Assembly (NCBI GenBank): GCA_903925075.1
Contig: CAIYDQ010000323.1
Location: forward strand, 25,263-89,262
DNA: 64,000 nt
Direction of reading: 5' to 3'
From: an uncultured Geobacter sp.
GTDB taxonomy: Bacteria > Desulfobacterota > Desulfuromonadia > Geobacterales > Geobacteraceae
Shown: piece by piece, positions 22,286 to 30,819 of the stretch
Layout of the letters: each line of letters opens with the position of its first letter
Position numbering within the stretch: the first letter of the stretch is position 1
Position numbers and translations under genes: made by a program
Notes under the pieces: generated by a model
Told to the model about the DNA's origin: nothing
Seen by the model: only the letters and a program-made list of their open reading frames with translations
Databases searched by the model: none

Positions 22286-23947
22286 TTACGCGTGTGCGAC
22301 CGGCTGCGCGGCCGGTTGAAAGGTCGATTCCGCCTGCTTGCGCAAGGCGAACTTCTGGATTTTCCCGGTCGCCGTCCTGGACAAGGGTCCGAAGACGATG
22401 CGGCGGGGACATTTGAAGTGGGCGAGGTTGTCCCGCGCAAACGCGATCATGGCCTCCTCGGTCGGCGCTTCGCCGCACTCCGGCCTCAATTCGACGAAAG
22501 CGCAGGGGACCTCGCCCCATTTCGGATCGCGCAACGCGACCACCGCCACGCTGGACACCGCGGGATGGCGGTACAGCGCCTCTTCGACTTCTATGGAGGA
22601 GATGTTTTCGCCTCCGGAGATGATGATGTCCTTCAACCTGTCCTTGATTTCCATATAGCCGTCGGCATGGATCACGGCAAGATCCCCGGTGTGATACCAG
22701 CCGCCGGCGAGCGCCTCCGCCGTGCCCCGGGGATTCTTCAGGTACCCCTTCATGGTCAGGTTGCCGCGCATGAACACTTCCCCGATGGTGGCGCCGTCTT
22801 TCGGCACCGGGACGAGCGTTGCCGGATCGGCGACCATCATGTCGTCGAGGACGATCGAATGCACCCCCTGGCGGGCCAACTTGCCGGCCTGGAGATCCGG
22901 AGAGAGCGTGTTCCAGTCGTCGTTCCATTCGCAAAGGGTGGTGACGCCGTGCATCTCCGTCATCCCGTAGACGTGCGTCAAACGTAGGCCGATGGCTGCG
23001 CCTCCCGCCAATACGGATACCGGCGGAGCCGCCCCGGCGGTGATCACCTGCACGGTTTTGTCCAACCGCGGCCGACCCTTGGCCGCCTCGACGATCATCG
23101 ACACGATGGCGGGCGCCGCGGAAAAATGCGTCACCGAGTAGCGCACGATCAGCTCGAGCGCGATCTCCCCGGTGACCTTGCGCATACAGACGTGCGTGCC
23201 GCCGAGGGCGGCAATGGACCAGGCCTGACACCAGCCGTTGCAGTGGAATAGAGGCAAAATCCACAGGTACACCGGATGCCCGGTCATTTGCGCATTGAAG
23301 ATCTGGCCCAAGGCGTTCAGATAGCCGCCGCGATGATGGTAGACCACGCCTTTGGGACTTGCCGTCGTGCCGGAGGTGTAGTTCAGGGCGATGGCGTCCC
23401 ACTCGTCGCGGGGCCACTCGATCGGCTGGCTCGGATCTCCCGAGGCGAGGAAGGCTTCGTAGTCGATCCCAAGGAGTGGCCCTCTTTCGTCGGCCAGAGG
23501 ATCGTCGACGTCGATGACCACGACGTCGTTTCCCCGGCACAGTTCCAGAGCTTTGCCGGCGCTCTCCGAGAACTGACGGTCGACGATCAGCACTTTCGCC
23601 TCGCTGTGTTCCAGGATCAGCGCGATGCCGGCCGCGTCCAAACGGATATTGACGTTGGCGAGCACCCCTCCGGTCATCGGGACGCCGAACTGCAGCTCCA
23701 ACATCGCCGGGATATTGGGGAGGAGCGCCGCGACGGTGTCTCCTCGTCCGACGCCCAGCCGCATAAGGGCGCTCGCCAGCCTCCGGCAGCGCTCGGCATG
23801 TTGCCGCCAGGTGAACCGCTGCTCGCCGTGGATCACCGCAATGCGCTCGGGAAAGACCGTTGCCGCCCGCAAAAGAAAGTGAATCGGGGTCAACGGGCGA
23901 AAATTGGCGTCGTTGCGGTCGAGATCATGATCGAATTTGTTGCTCAT
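22286..23947 (-). CDS. AMP-forming acyl-CoA synthetase/ligase
   Basis: A 553-residue adenylate-forming enzyme from MSNKFDHDLDRND at 23947, whose ATGA overlaps the stop of badI. The P-loop motif YTSGTTASPKGV (near 190), VYGMTEMHG, the hinge GWYHTGDLAVIHADGYMEIK, and the C-terminal catalytic lysine in ATGKIQKF (near 528) are intact. It should activate a carboxylic acid with ATP and CoA. Sequence resembles the medium-chain fatty acid/methylmercaptopropionate group, so the substrate is not certain. In this operon cyclohexanecarboxylate or a cyclohexene carboxylate (AliA-like role) fits best. Confidence 0.88.
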   Translation of the reverse strand: MSNKFDHDLDRNDANFRPLTPIHFLLRAATVFPERIAVIHGEQRFTWRQHAERCRRLASALMRLGVGRGDTVAALLPNIPAMLELQFGVPMTGGVLANVNIRLDAAGIALILEHSEAKVLIVDRQFSESAGKALELCRGNDVVVIDVDDPLADERGPLLGIDYEAFLASGDPSQPIEWPRDEWDAIALNYTSGTTASPKGVVYHHRGGYLNALGQIFNAQMTGHPVYLWILPLFHCNGWCQAWSIAALGGTHVCMRKVTGEIALELIVRYSVTHFSAAPAIVSMIVEAAKGRPRLDKTVQVITAGAAPPVSVLAGGAAIGLRLTHVYGMTEMHGVTTLCEWNDDWNTLSPDLQAGKLARQGVHSIVLDDMMVADPATLVPVPKDGATIGEVFMRGNLTMKGYLKNPRGTAEALAGGWYHTGDLAVIHADGYMEIKDRLKDIIISGGENISSIEVEEALYRHPAVSSVAVVALRDPKWGEVPCAFVELRPECGEAPTEEAMIAFARDNLAHFKCPRRIVFGPLSRTATGKIQKFALRKQAESTFQPAAQPVAHA

Positions 23948-24741
23948 TTGCTGACTCTCCTCTGGGGCGCACGGAAGTTCGGCGGGCGTTTTTCCAGGAA
24001 CGCCTTGACCCCTTCCTTGGACTCGTCGGTGCCGTAGAAGAGGGCAAGGGACTGCATGCCCATATTGGAGATGCCTCGGATGTTTTCGCTGTCCATGTTG
24101 AACGAGCGCTTGGCGATGGCGATGGCCGTGGGGCTCATGGTCAGAATTTCCCGGCACCAGCTCTCCACCTCGGCATCCAGCCGCTCGGCCGGGACGACCG
24201 CATTGACCAGCCCCATGGCGAGCGCCTCCTGAGCTCCGTAGCGCCGACACAGGAACCAGATTTCACGCGCCTTCTTCTCGCCGACGCTCCTGGCAAGCAG
24301 CGCCGTGCCGAAACCCGGATCGACCGAACCGACTTTGGGCCCGACCTGACCGAACACCGCCTTTTCCGAGGCGATGGCCAAATCGCAACAGGTGACCAGC
24401 ACGTTGCCGCCGCCGATAGCAAAGCCCTGCACCTTGGCGATCACCGGTTTGGGAATGTCCCGGATCAGCGATTGCAGCTCCTCCACCGGCAGGCCGATCA
24501 CGCCCCTGCCGTCGTAGGAGCCGTCGTGGGCCGACTGGTCGCCGCCCGTGCAGAAGGCCTTTTCCCCGGCGCCGGCCAGGACCACGACTCCGATCGAGCG
24601 GTCCCACCCCGCCCGGTGCAAGGCCTGAATCAGCTCTTCGCAGGTCTGGCCGCGGAAAGCGTTGTATTTCTCCGGGCGGTTGATGGTGATGGTGGCGATG
24701 CCGTCGCCGGCCTCGAATAAAATATCCTGGTACTGGGTCAT
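23944..24741 (-). CDS. badI: 2-Ketocyclohexanecarboxyl-CoA hydrolase
   Basis: A 265-residue crotonase-fold enzyme that I recognise as BadI, from its close resemblance to the Rhodopseudomonas palustris protein: RPEKYNAFRGQTCEELI, AFCTGGDQSAHDG, FGQVGPKVGSVDPGFGT and AIAKRSFNMDSENI. BadI cleaves the ring of 2-ketocyclohexane-1-carboxyl-CoA by hydrolysis to give pimelyl-CoA. AAGGAG is eight bases before the ATG. The stop overlaps the ATG of the ligase. MenB, a close relative, is the main alternative, but no menaquinone genes are near and badH lies immediately upstream. Confidence 0.88.
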   Translation of the reverse strand: MTQYQDILFEAGDGIATITINRPEKYNAFRGQTCEELIQALHRAGWDRSIGVVVLAGAGEKAFCTGGDQSAHDGSYDGRGVIGLPVEELQSLIRDIPKPVIAKVQGFAIGGGNVLVTCCDLAIASEKAVFGQVGPKVGSVDPGFGTALLARSVGEKKAREIWFLCRRYGAQEALAMGLVNAVVPAERLDAEVESWCREILTMSPTAIAIAKRSFNMDSENIRGISNMGMQSLALFYGTDESKEGVKAFLEKRPPNFRAPQRRVSK

Positions 24742-24765
24742 CGTTTTTTCTCCTTTTCCGATGTA

Positions 24766-25521
24766 TCAACCGTGCATCGTCAAGCCGCCGGAGACGCTGA
24801 TGACTTGACCCGTGATGTAACCGGCGTCGTCGCTGGACAAAAAGGCGACGATGCCGGGGATGTCTTCCGGGGCGCCGATACGTTTTAGCGGCACCGAGCG
24901 TTTCAGGGCCTCGTACAGCTTGCTGCCGTAATCGCCCTGATCGAAAAAGCCGCGCAGAATCGCGGTATCGGTCGGGCCTGGGCAGACCGAGTTGAGCAGA
25001 ACGCCATTTTTGGCCAACTCGCGAGCCAGCGTCTTGGTGAAGGCGACGATCCCCCCCTTGCATGCCGAGTAAACGGACTCGCCCGACGAACCCACCCGGC
25101 CCGCGTCGGAAGCGATATTCACCACTTTTCCGCCGCCACCGGCGATCATCAGCGGGATCACGGCGTGATGCATGTTGAGCGGCCCCATCAGGTTGACGGA
25201 CACCACCTTTTCCCAAAAGGAGGGCTCCGATTCCAGGAACGGCGAGGGAACGTCCCACCCCGCGTTGTTGACCAGCACGTCGATGCGCCCGAACCGATCG
25301 ACGATCGCCTCCCCGGCGGCCTTGACCGCCGCATGGTCGGTGATGTCCAATTGCATGGTCATCGCCAGCGCCGTCTTGGCGGTCAACTCATCAAGCCCCT
25401 CGGCTCGCAGGTCGAGCCCGACAACCAGGCTCCCTTCTTCCGCAAAACGTGCGCAGAGCGCGCCGCCGATCCCCCCCGCGGCACCGGTCACGATCACCAC
25501 CTTGTCTTTCAGACCACGCAT
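24766..25521 (-). CDS. badH: 2-Hydroxycyclohexanecarboxyl-CoA dehydrogenase (SDR)
   Basis: A 251-residue short-chain dehydrogenase with the NAD motif TGAAGGIGGAL, NNAGWDVPSPF, and the catalytic Ser/Tyr/Lys pattern (NIASDAGRVGSSGESVYSAC, YSACKGG). The NNAGWD, MHHAVIP and SGGLTMHG segments are shared with BadH of R. palustris, which oxidises 2-hydroxycyclohexane-1-carboxyl-CoA to the 2-keto product. It is 24 bases upstream of badI, so the two act in sequence. Its start has GGGAG nine bases upstream. Closely related general 3-oxoacyl reductases are the alternative, but the pairing with badI makes BadH the best call. Confidence 0.85.
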   Translation of the reverse strand: MRGLKDKVVIVTGAAGGIGGALCARFAEEGSLVVGLDLRAEGLDELTAKTALAMTMQLDITDHAAVKAAGEAIVDRFGRIDVLVNNAGWDVPSPFLESEPSFWEKVVSVNLMGPLNMHHAVIPLMIAGGGGKVVNIASDAGRVGSSGESVYSACKGGIVAFTKTLARELAKNGVLLNSVCPGPTDTAILRGFFDQGDYGSKLYEALKRSVPLKRIGAPEDIPGIVAFLSSDDAGYITGQVISVSGGLTMHG

Positions 25522-25587
25522 ATCCCGGTTCTCCCTTGCAGGTTTCGTTGTTGGACATCGATTCGGGAAAGCTATTTCGCCTCCCGG

Positions 25588-26727
25588 TCAGGCGGTCTCC
25601 TTTAATACCTCTCTGGCTACGACCAGCCGCTGGATCTGGTTGGCCCCCTCGAATATCTGGGTCAGCTTGGCGTCCCGGAACATCCGCTCCACCGGGTACT
25701 CCTGCATGTAGCCATACCCTCCGAAGACCTGAATGGCGTCGGTGGTGATCTTCATGGCGGCGTCGGAGGCGAACAGCTTGCCCATGGAGGCCAGTTTCGT
25801 GTTGCGCAGCCCCCGGTCGAACAGATCCGCGGCCCGGTAGACCAGCCCCCGCGACGCCTCGATCAAGGTTGCGCTGTCGGCGATGATCTGCTGGATCATC
25901 TGGTGCTCGCAAAGCGCCTGACCGAAGGTCTTGCGCTCCCTGGAGTAGCGCACCATCTGGTCGAAGGCGCCCTCGGCGATTCCCAGCGCCTGGGCGCCGA
26001 TGGCCGGGCGGGACATGTCGAAATCCTTCATGGAGAGCTGGAAACCCTTGTTTTCTTCGCCGAGCAGGTTGCCGACCGGTACCCGCACCCCGTCGAGATA
26101 CACGCTGCAGATCTTGGAGCCGCGCTGGCCTAGTTTCTTCTCGCTCCTGCCCACCTCGAGTCCCGGCGTGTCGCACTCGACCAGGAAGAAGCTGAGGCCG
26201 TTGCGCCCGTTCTCCGAGGTGCGCGCGAGGAGCGTGTAATAGGAGGCCACCGGCCCGTTCGAGGCGAAGCACTTGGCACCGGTGATGACGTACTCGTCGC
26301 CGTCCCTGACCGCCTTGGTGCGGATCGAACCGACGTCGGAACCGCCGTCGGGCTCCGACACGAGGAGGGCGAACAGTTCGCGGTTCTCGACTATCCGCGG
26401 CAACAGCCGCGCCAGCAGTTCGGGTCTTCCACCGTGCACCAGCGGATAACTCCCCACCGCCTGGACGATCAGCATCAGCGCCGACGAGGCGCAGTGGCGC
26501 GCGACTTCCTCGACCGCCGTGCAAAGCAGCGCCCCCTGGCTCTGCCCCGCGCCGCCGTGCTCCGGCGGGAAGACCACGGTCATCAGCCCCAGGTCCCACA
26601 AAAGCGACAGTACTTCGTCGTCAAGCTCGCCGCTTGCGTCGACGGCCGCCGCCAAAGGGGCTATCCGCTCCCTTGCCGCCCGGCGTATGGTGTCGGCCAC
26701 TATGCGCAGTTCTTCGTTGTTGAACAT
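25588..26727 (-). CDS. Acyl-CoA dehydrogenase, AliB-like (cyclohexanecarboxyl-CoA dehydrogenase candidate)
   Basis: A 379-residue FAD enzyme. The ATG at 26727 is preferred to the GTG two codons earlier because GGAG lies five bases upstream. The three acyl-CoA dehydrogenase domains are visible, with [61 protein letters not shown], and a catalytic glutamate in [12 protein letters not shown] near the C-terminus. As the first gene of the badH-badI-ligase-crotonase run it would introduce the ring double bond into cyclohexanecarboxyl-CoA. Whether it is the 1- or the 6-position desaturase cannot be told. A perfect palindrome sits 13 bases before its start. Confidence 0.85.
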   Translation of the reverse strand: MFNNEELRIVADTIRRAARERIAPLAAAVDASGELDDEVLSLLWDLGLMTVVFPPEHGGAGQSQGALLCTAVEEVARHCASSALMLIVQAVGSYPLVHGGRPELLARLLPRIVENRELFALLVSEPDGGSDVGSIRTKAVRDGDEYVITGAKCFASNGPVASYYTLLARTSENGRNGLSFFLVECDTPGLEVGRSEKKLGQRGSKICSVYLDGVRVPVGNLLGEENKGFQLSMKDFDMSRPAIGAQALGIAEGAFDQMVRYSRERKTFGQALCEHQMIQQIIADSATLIEASRGLVYRAADLFDRGLRNTKLASMGKLFASDAAMKITTDAIQVFGGYGYMQEYPVERMFRDAKLTQIFEGANQIQRLVVAREVLKETA

Positions 26728-26739
26728 CCCCACTCCAGT

Positions 26740-26760
26740 TAGAAATAGATTTTATTTCTA
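26740..26760. promoter_or_regulatory. Perfect operator-like palindrome upstream of acyl-CoA dehydrogenase
   Basis: TAGAAATA and TATTTCTA are exact inverted repeats of 8 bases around GATTT, in the leader of the minus-strand cluster. Size and symmetry fit a dimeric repressor site. No TetR- or MarR-type regulator gene is adjacent, so the binding protein is unknown. Confidence 0.6.
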
Positions 26761-26764
26761 GTCT

Positions 26765-26779
26765 TCACTTTACGTGCCA
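26765..26779 (-). promoter_or_regulatory. Partial sigma-54 promoter (-24 perfect, -12 weak)
   Basis: On the minus strand TGGCACGTAAAGTGA has a perfect -24 TGGCAC. Ten bases after its GG the expected GC is GA, so the -12 is imperfect. The divergent sigma-54 activator makes it worth listing. Transcription would start within the adjacent palindrome. Confidence 0.3.
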
Positions 26780-26942
26780 AAGCAAAACCCACCGGGTTTA
26801 TAGCTAAAACATTCTGATTTAACGCATATTTATAATATATTTACAAAAATACGATGTTTTGTTACTTTCAAGCAACGTAGCCGTTCGTATTCACACCCCC
26901 CCACCGAACCCGGATCCCGGCATCCTGGCGAGATGTACCCAA

Positions 26943-28625
26943 ATGGAGACGCGTACCCAAATGAAGACGTATAAACCGAAAGATACGTCGCCGGCGGCGA
27001 CTCAAGCGCGCAAGGCGGATTATTGCCGCTGCGGTGTGGTGCTGCTGGACAAAGCCGGCAAGGCGACCGCCGTGTCCCGGCGGTTTTTCGAAGCTACGGT
27101 TCTCAAGATAAAACCGGGGGAGACCCTGCCCGAGGGGTTGCGAGAGCTGAGGCCCGGTCAATGGGCGTTTTGGGGCGAGGATCTTTTCGTGCAGGCCGAG
27201 GGGCGTCAGTGGGTGGAAGCGCTTGTGGTGCGTCGCGTCAGGACCGCGGACCAGATTCTGGCGCCATACGGAGAATGCGCGATCAACGAGAAGATGGTGC
27301 GCATGGTGCTGGACAACCCGTACGAGGGGCTGATGGTCGTCGACGCGCAGGGAAAGCTCACCCTGCTGAGTCCGTCGAACGAGCGCTGGTTCGGACTTGA
27401 AATCGGCGGCGCGGTCGGGATGCCCCTCTCGGAACTGGCTCCGGCCAGCCATGTCGCGGAGGTGGCCCGCACCGGCGTGGCGGATTGCGCCCAAGTGGTC
27501 GATCTGCAAGGTAAGACCAAGATTACGGTGAACCTCCCCATCAGACGGGATAAAGAGGTGATCGGCGGCTTTGCCAGGATACTCTTCCAGAGCACCGAGC
27601 AGGCGAAACAGCTTGCCGACCGGGTGCGCACCATAGAGCGCCAGGTGGAGCTCTATGAAACCCTTTTGGACGAGATGCGCGGGGAACGCTATTCCTTCGA
27701 CGACATTATCACCGACAACGAGGCGATGCGGGGGATCGTCGGTCAGGCGCGCCGCATAGCCGGCTCTTCGGCGACCGTGCTGATTCTCGGCGAGAGCGGC
27801 ACCGGCAAGGAGCTGTTCGCGCAGGCGTTGCACGAAGGCTCAAGCCGCAAAAACGGCCCCTTCATCGCCATAAACTGCAGCGCCATCCCCCGAGACCTGA
27901 TCGAGTCGGAGCTCTTCGGCTACGAGGAAGGGGCCTTCAGCGGCGCCAGGAAAAAGGGGAAACCGGGCAAATTCGAACTCGCCAGCGGCGGCACGCTGTT
28001 TCTGGACGAATTGGGCGAACTGCCTCTCGACAACCAGGCGAAACTGCTGCGCGTGCTGGAGGAGCGCAAGATAGATCGTTTGGGAAGCACGGCCTCGATC
28101 GCGGTCGATTTTCGCCTGGTAGCCGCCACCAACTGCGATCTCGGAGCCAACGTCAACCGGGGCAAATTCCGCAGCGATCTCTATTACCGCATCAACGAAT
28201 ATCCGCTGGAAATCCCCCCGCTCAGGGCGCGCAAAGAAGACATCCCGCTGCTTGCCAGGAATTTTTTGACCGAAGTCTGCCGACGCGAACGTTTGCCTAA
28301 ACTGAAGATATCGGATGGCGCCTGCGAAATCCTGAAGAAGCACGACTGGCCGGGCAATGTCCGCGAACTGAGGGGATTGATGCGTCAGGTGGCCTGGAAG
28401 GCCCAGGGCCCGACCATCGAACCGCAGCATCTGCCGCCGACGCTCAACAAGGGACAGATCTTCGCCGCAGCCGGCAACCTGGAGGAGCAGATGGCCGGAG
28501 CCGAACGCGCCATCATCGAAGCCGCGCTGCAGAGCTGCGGCGGCAGCCGGGCGATGACGGCCGGCATGCTCGGCATTCACCGCACCGCCCTGTACAAGAA
28601 GATGAAAAAACTGGGCATAGACTGA
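26943..28625 (+). CDS. PAS-containing sigma-54-dependent transcriptional activator
   Basis: About 560 residues from ATG at 26943; a second ATG six codons later and a TTG at 26859 are alternatives, and none has a good Shine-Dalgarno. The N-terminal 110 residues are unassigned and Cys-poor. A PAS domain follows (LDNPYEGLMVVDAQGKL, near 123), then a coiled coil, then an AAA+ domain with Walker A GESGTGKE (near 284), the sigma-54 loop GAFSGA (serine variant of GAFTGA) and GGTLFLDELGEL. A C-terminal Fis-type HTH (AMTAGMLGIHRTALYKKMKK) binds DNA. It is divergent from the cyclohexanecarboxylate-type cluster and is its probable activator. A TATAAT lies at 26831 without a -35, and AAAACAT/ATGTTTT arms at 26806 and 26854 could be a binding site. 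Confidence 0.9.
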   Translation: METRTQMKTYKPKDTSPAATQARKADYCRCGVVLLDKAGKATAVSRRFFEATVLKIKPGETLPEGLRELRPGQWAFWGEDLFVQAEGRQWVEALVVRRVRTADQILAPYGECAINEKMVRMVLDNPYEGLMVVDAQGKLTLLSPSNERWFGLEIGGAVGMPLSELAPASHVAEVARTGVADCAQVVDLQGKTKITVNLPIRRDKEVIGGFARILFQSTEQAKQLADRVRTIERQVELYETLLDEMRGERYSFDDIITDNEAMRGIVGQARRIAGSSATVLILGESGTGKELFAQALHEGSSRKNGPFIAINCSAIPRDLIESELFGYEEGAFSGARKKGKPGKFELASGGTLFLDELGELPLDNQAKLLRVLEERKIDRLGSTASIAVDFRLVAATNCDLGANVNRGKFRSDLYYRINEYPLEIPPLRARKEDIPLLARNFLTEVCRRERLPKLKISDGACEILKKHDWPGNVRELRGLMRQVAWKAQGPTIEPQHLPPTLNKGQIFAAAGNLEEQMAGAERAIIEAALQSCGGSRAMTAGMLGIHRTALYKKMKKLGID

Positions 28626-28646
28626 CATCGCTGTCGTTCAGGAAAA

Positions 28647-30470
28647 TCACTCCAGCGAAAGCAGATAGTCAAGACCCGAGGGATCCTCGGATGGCTCTCT
28701 CTGGAAATGGAATTTTTCGAAAACACGGCGCATCGAAGGGTTGTCGGAACGGACATTGGCCGTCATGAATTTTATTTTTCTCCGGCGCGCTATGTCGATG
28801 AGTTTTCCCAGCAGCAGGCTGGCAAACCCTTGACCGCGCATGGCCTCGTGCACGACAAAAGCGGCTTCCGCCCGTTCGCCATCGTCGAGCAGGTAATAGC
28901 GCCCGACCGCCAGAATCACCTCCCGGGGGCCCTGGCGTTCCACAATGCACAGCGCCATGTCTTTGCTCAGGTCGGTATTGACCAGGCGGTAGGCCTGCGC
29001 CGTTCCCATCTTTTTGGGTTCGCTTCGGTATCGTTGCAGCAGCGTCGCGTTGTCGTGCGAATAGAAGAAGCCCTGCAACCGACGTTGATCGGAGGGATGT
29101 ACCGGACGCAGGAAATACTCCTCGCCCTTGATCTCCAGCTTGACGAGCTCCGTATCGCCCAGTTCTTCGACCTGCGCCGGGGTATCGCGCTGGTAGGAGG
29201 GAACCTTGTAGGCTTGCAACATGTCGTCCAGCAGTTGATCCCTGAATGTGGGATGGGCGATCTGGATCAGTTCCATGACTCGCTCTCGAATGCTGCGGCC
29301 TCGCAGCGTCGCTATCCCGAATTCCGTTACCACGTAATGAACGTCGCCTCTGGTTGCCACCACTCCCGCCCCCGGGCTTATTACCGACACGATGCGTGAG
29401 ACGCTGCCGTCTACCGCGGTGGACGGCATGGCGATGATGGGCATCCCCCCCTTGCTCATGCCGGCGCCGCGGATGAAATCCACCTGGCCGCCGATGCCGC
29501 TGTAAAACCGCCCGCCCACCGAATCGGAAACGATCTGACCCGTGAGGTCGACTTGGGTTGCGCTGGTGATCGAAACCATTTTGCGGTTTTGGGCGATGAC
29601 GGAAGGGCTGTTCACGTAGGCCGTGCCGTGGAACTCGACATGAGGGTTGTTGTCGACGAAGTCGTAGAGTTCCTTGCTGCCAAAGCAAAACGAGACGATC
29701 GCTTTTCCCTGATTGATTCCTTTCAACCGGTTGGTGATATTGCCGTTTTTGTAAAGGCCCAATAGTCCGTCGCTGAACATCTCGGTGTGGACGCCCAGGT
29801 CGTTATGGCCGTGCAGCTTGTGCAGCACCGCATCCGGAATCCTGCCGATTCCCGCCTGCAAGGTGCAGCCGTCCTCGATGAGCAGTGAGACGTATTTGCC
29901 GATTTGCAGGGTGGTCTCGTCCAGTTCGGCGACGGGCACGGTCGGGATCGGCTCGGAAACCGCAATGAAGGCGGAGATCTCGTCCCGATGCAGGTAACAT
30001 TGGCCGAAGGTGCGCGGCATCTGGTCGTTGATCTGGGCCACGATATGCTTGGCGGACTGGGCCGCGGTCTTGACGATGTCGACCGAAACCCCCAGCGAAC
30101 AGTAGCCCTGCGCGTCGGGAGGGGTGACCTGGACAAAGGCCACGTCGACCGGAATCACGTTATCCGAAAAAAGAGCGGGGATTTCCGAAAGAAAACAAGG
30201 AGTGTAGTCGGCCTTGCCCGATAGCACCGCGTCCCGGGTCCCCTGATTCAGAAAGAATGAGTTGACGCGAAAGTTGGCTTCGTATTTTGGATCGACCCAG
30301 GGGGTCTTGCCGACGGTGAGCAGGGACACCAGTTCCAGGTCGCTGAAATTCTTGGCCGATGCCAGGAACAGGTCGATCAGCGCATGGGGACAAGCCGCCC
30401 CCGTGCCAAGGAAAATACGATAGCCGTTCTTCAGGTATTTACTCCATGAATTGCTGGTAAGCTCTTCCAT
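28647..30470 (-). CDS. CoA-transferase (4-hydroxybutyrate CoA-transferase family) fused to GNAT acetyltransferase
   Basis: A 607-residue protein from MEELTSNSWSKYL at 30470, with AGAGG seven bases upstream. Residues about 1-430 form an acetyl-CoA hydrolase/transferase fold with TLQAGIGRIPDAVL and a catalytic glutamate in GVHTEMFSDG (near 229), and GGQVDFIRGAGMSKGG. From about 450 a GNAT domain follows (acetyl-CoA loop RGQGFASLLLGKL near 548). Such enzymes move CoA between acyl-CoA and free acids. Next to the cyclohexanecarboxylate-type cluster, a role as a CoA-transferase for the ring acid is plausible. The GNAT part may acetylate a lysine on this or another protein. It is convergent with the sigma-54 activator. 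Confidence 0.88.
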   Translation of the reverse strand: MEELTSNSWSKYLKNGYRIFLGTGAACPHALIDLFLASAKNFSDLELVSLLTVGKTPWVDPKYEANFRVNSFFLNQGTRDAVLSGKADYTPCFLSEIPALFSDNVIPVDVAFVQVTPPDAQGYCSLGVSVDIVKTAAQSAKHIVAQINDQMPRTFGQCYLHRDEISAFIAVSEPIPTVPVAELDETTLQIGKYVSLLIEDGCTLQAGIGRIPDAVLHKLHGHNDLGVHTEMFSDGLLGLYKNGNITNRLKGINQGKAIVSFCFGSKELYDFVDNNPHVEFHGTAYVNSPSVIAQNRKMVSITSATQVDLTGQIVSDSVGGRFYSGIGGQVDFIRGAGMSKGGMPIIAMPSTAVDGSVSRIVSVISPGAGVVATRGDVHYVVTEFGIATLRGRSIRERVMELIQIAHPTFRDQLLDDMLQAYKVPSYQRDTPAQVEELGDTELVKLEIKGEEYFLRPVHPSDQRRLQGFFYSHDNATLLQRYRSEPKKMGTAQAYRLVNTDLSKDMALCIVERQGPREVILAVGRYYLLDDGERAEAAFVVHEAMRGQGFASLLLGKLIDIARRRKIKFMTANVRSDNPSMRRVFEKFHFQREPSEDPSGLDYLLSLE

Positions 30471-30819
30471 GGCCAGCCTCTTCTCCTTTGCCGTCATCCT
30501 CCGCAATGGTCAAAACGGCGTACGCTGAGCCTGTTTTTATATCCCGCATCCAAACCAGATATCGCCCGCCGCCTGATAGGTACGACCTGTTAGTTTCGTT
30601 TTTATTCGTCATGCGCGCATGGATTTGACTACATTCGACAGCCAAAGTCCACATCCATTTTGGCGAAATCTCATGCGACGCTTACCGAAACCGGATGATC
30701 CTCCCGCCGGCGGTCGCTGCGTTCGAATTCTCCGATTGAATTAGTTTCATAAAAGCCGTAGTATCGTTGCGCCTTATAGTCTTAAAGCTTTTCCCCCTCC
30801 GGCTGACACAAGGATTTCC
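30471..30819. other. Divergent intergenic region, CoA-transferase / hybrid kinase
   Basis: About 350 bases without a supported gene; the 71-codon minus ORF 30439-30654 has no ribosome-binding site or recognisable content. On the plus strand TTGAAT (30736-30741) and TAGTAT (30759-30764), 17 bases apart, form a modest promoter candidate for the hybrid kinase. Confidence 0.45.

Noticed and set aside
23944-24741. MenB (naphthoate synthase)
   Set aside because: BadI-specific segments and the badH neighbour fit better, and no other menaquinone genes are near.
30439-30654. Minus ORF of 71 codons upstream of the CoA-transferase
   Set aside because: It overlaps the CoA-transferase start, lacks a ribosome-binding site and has no recognisable content.
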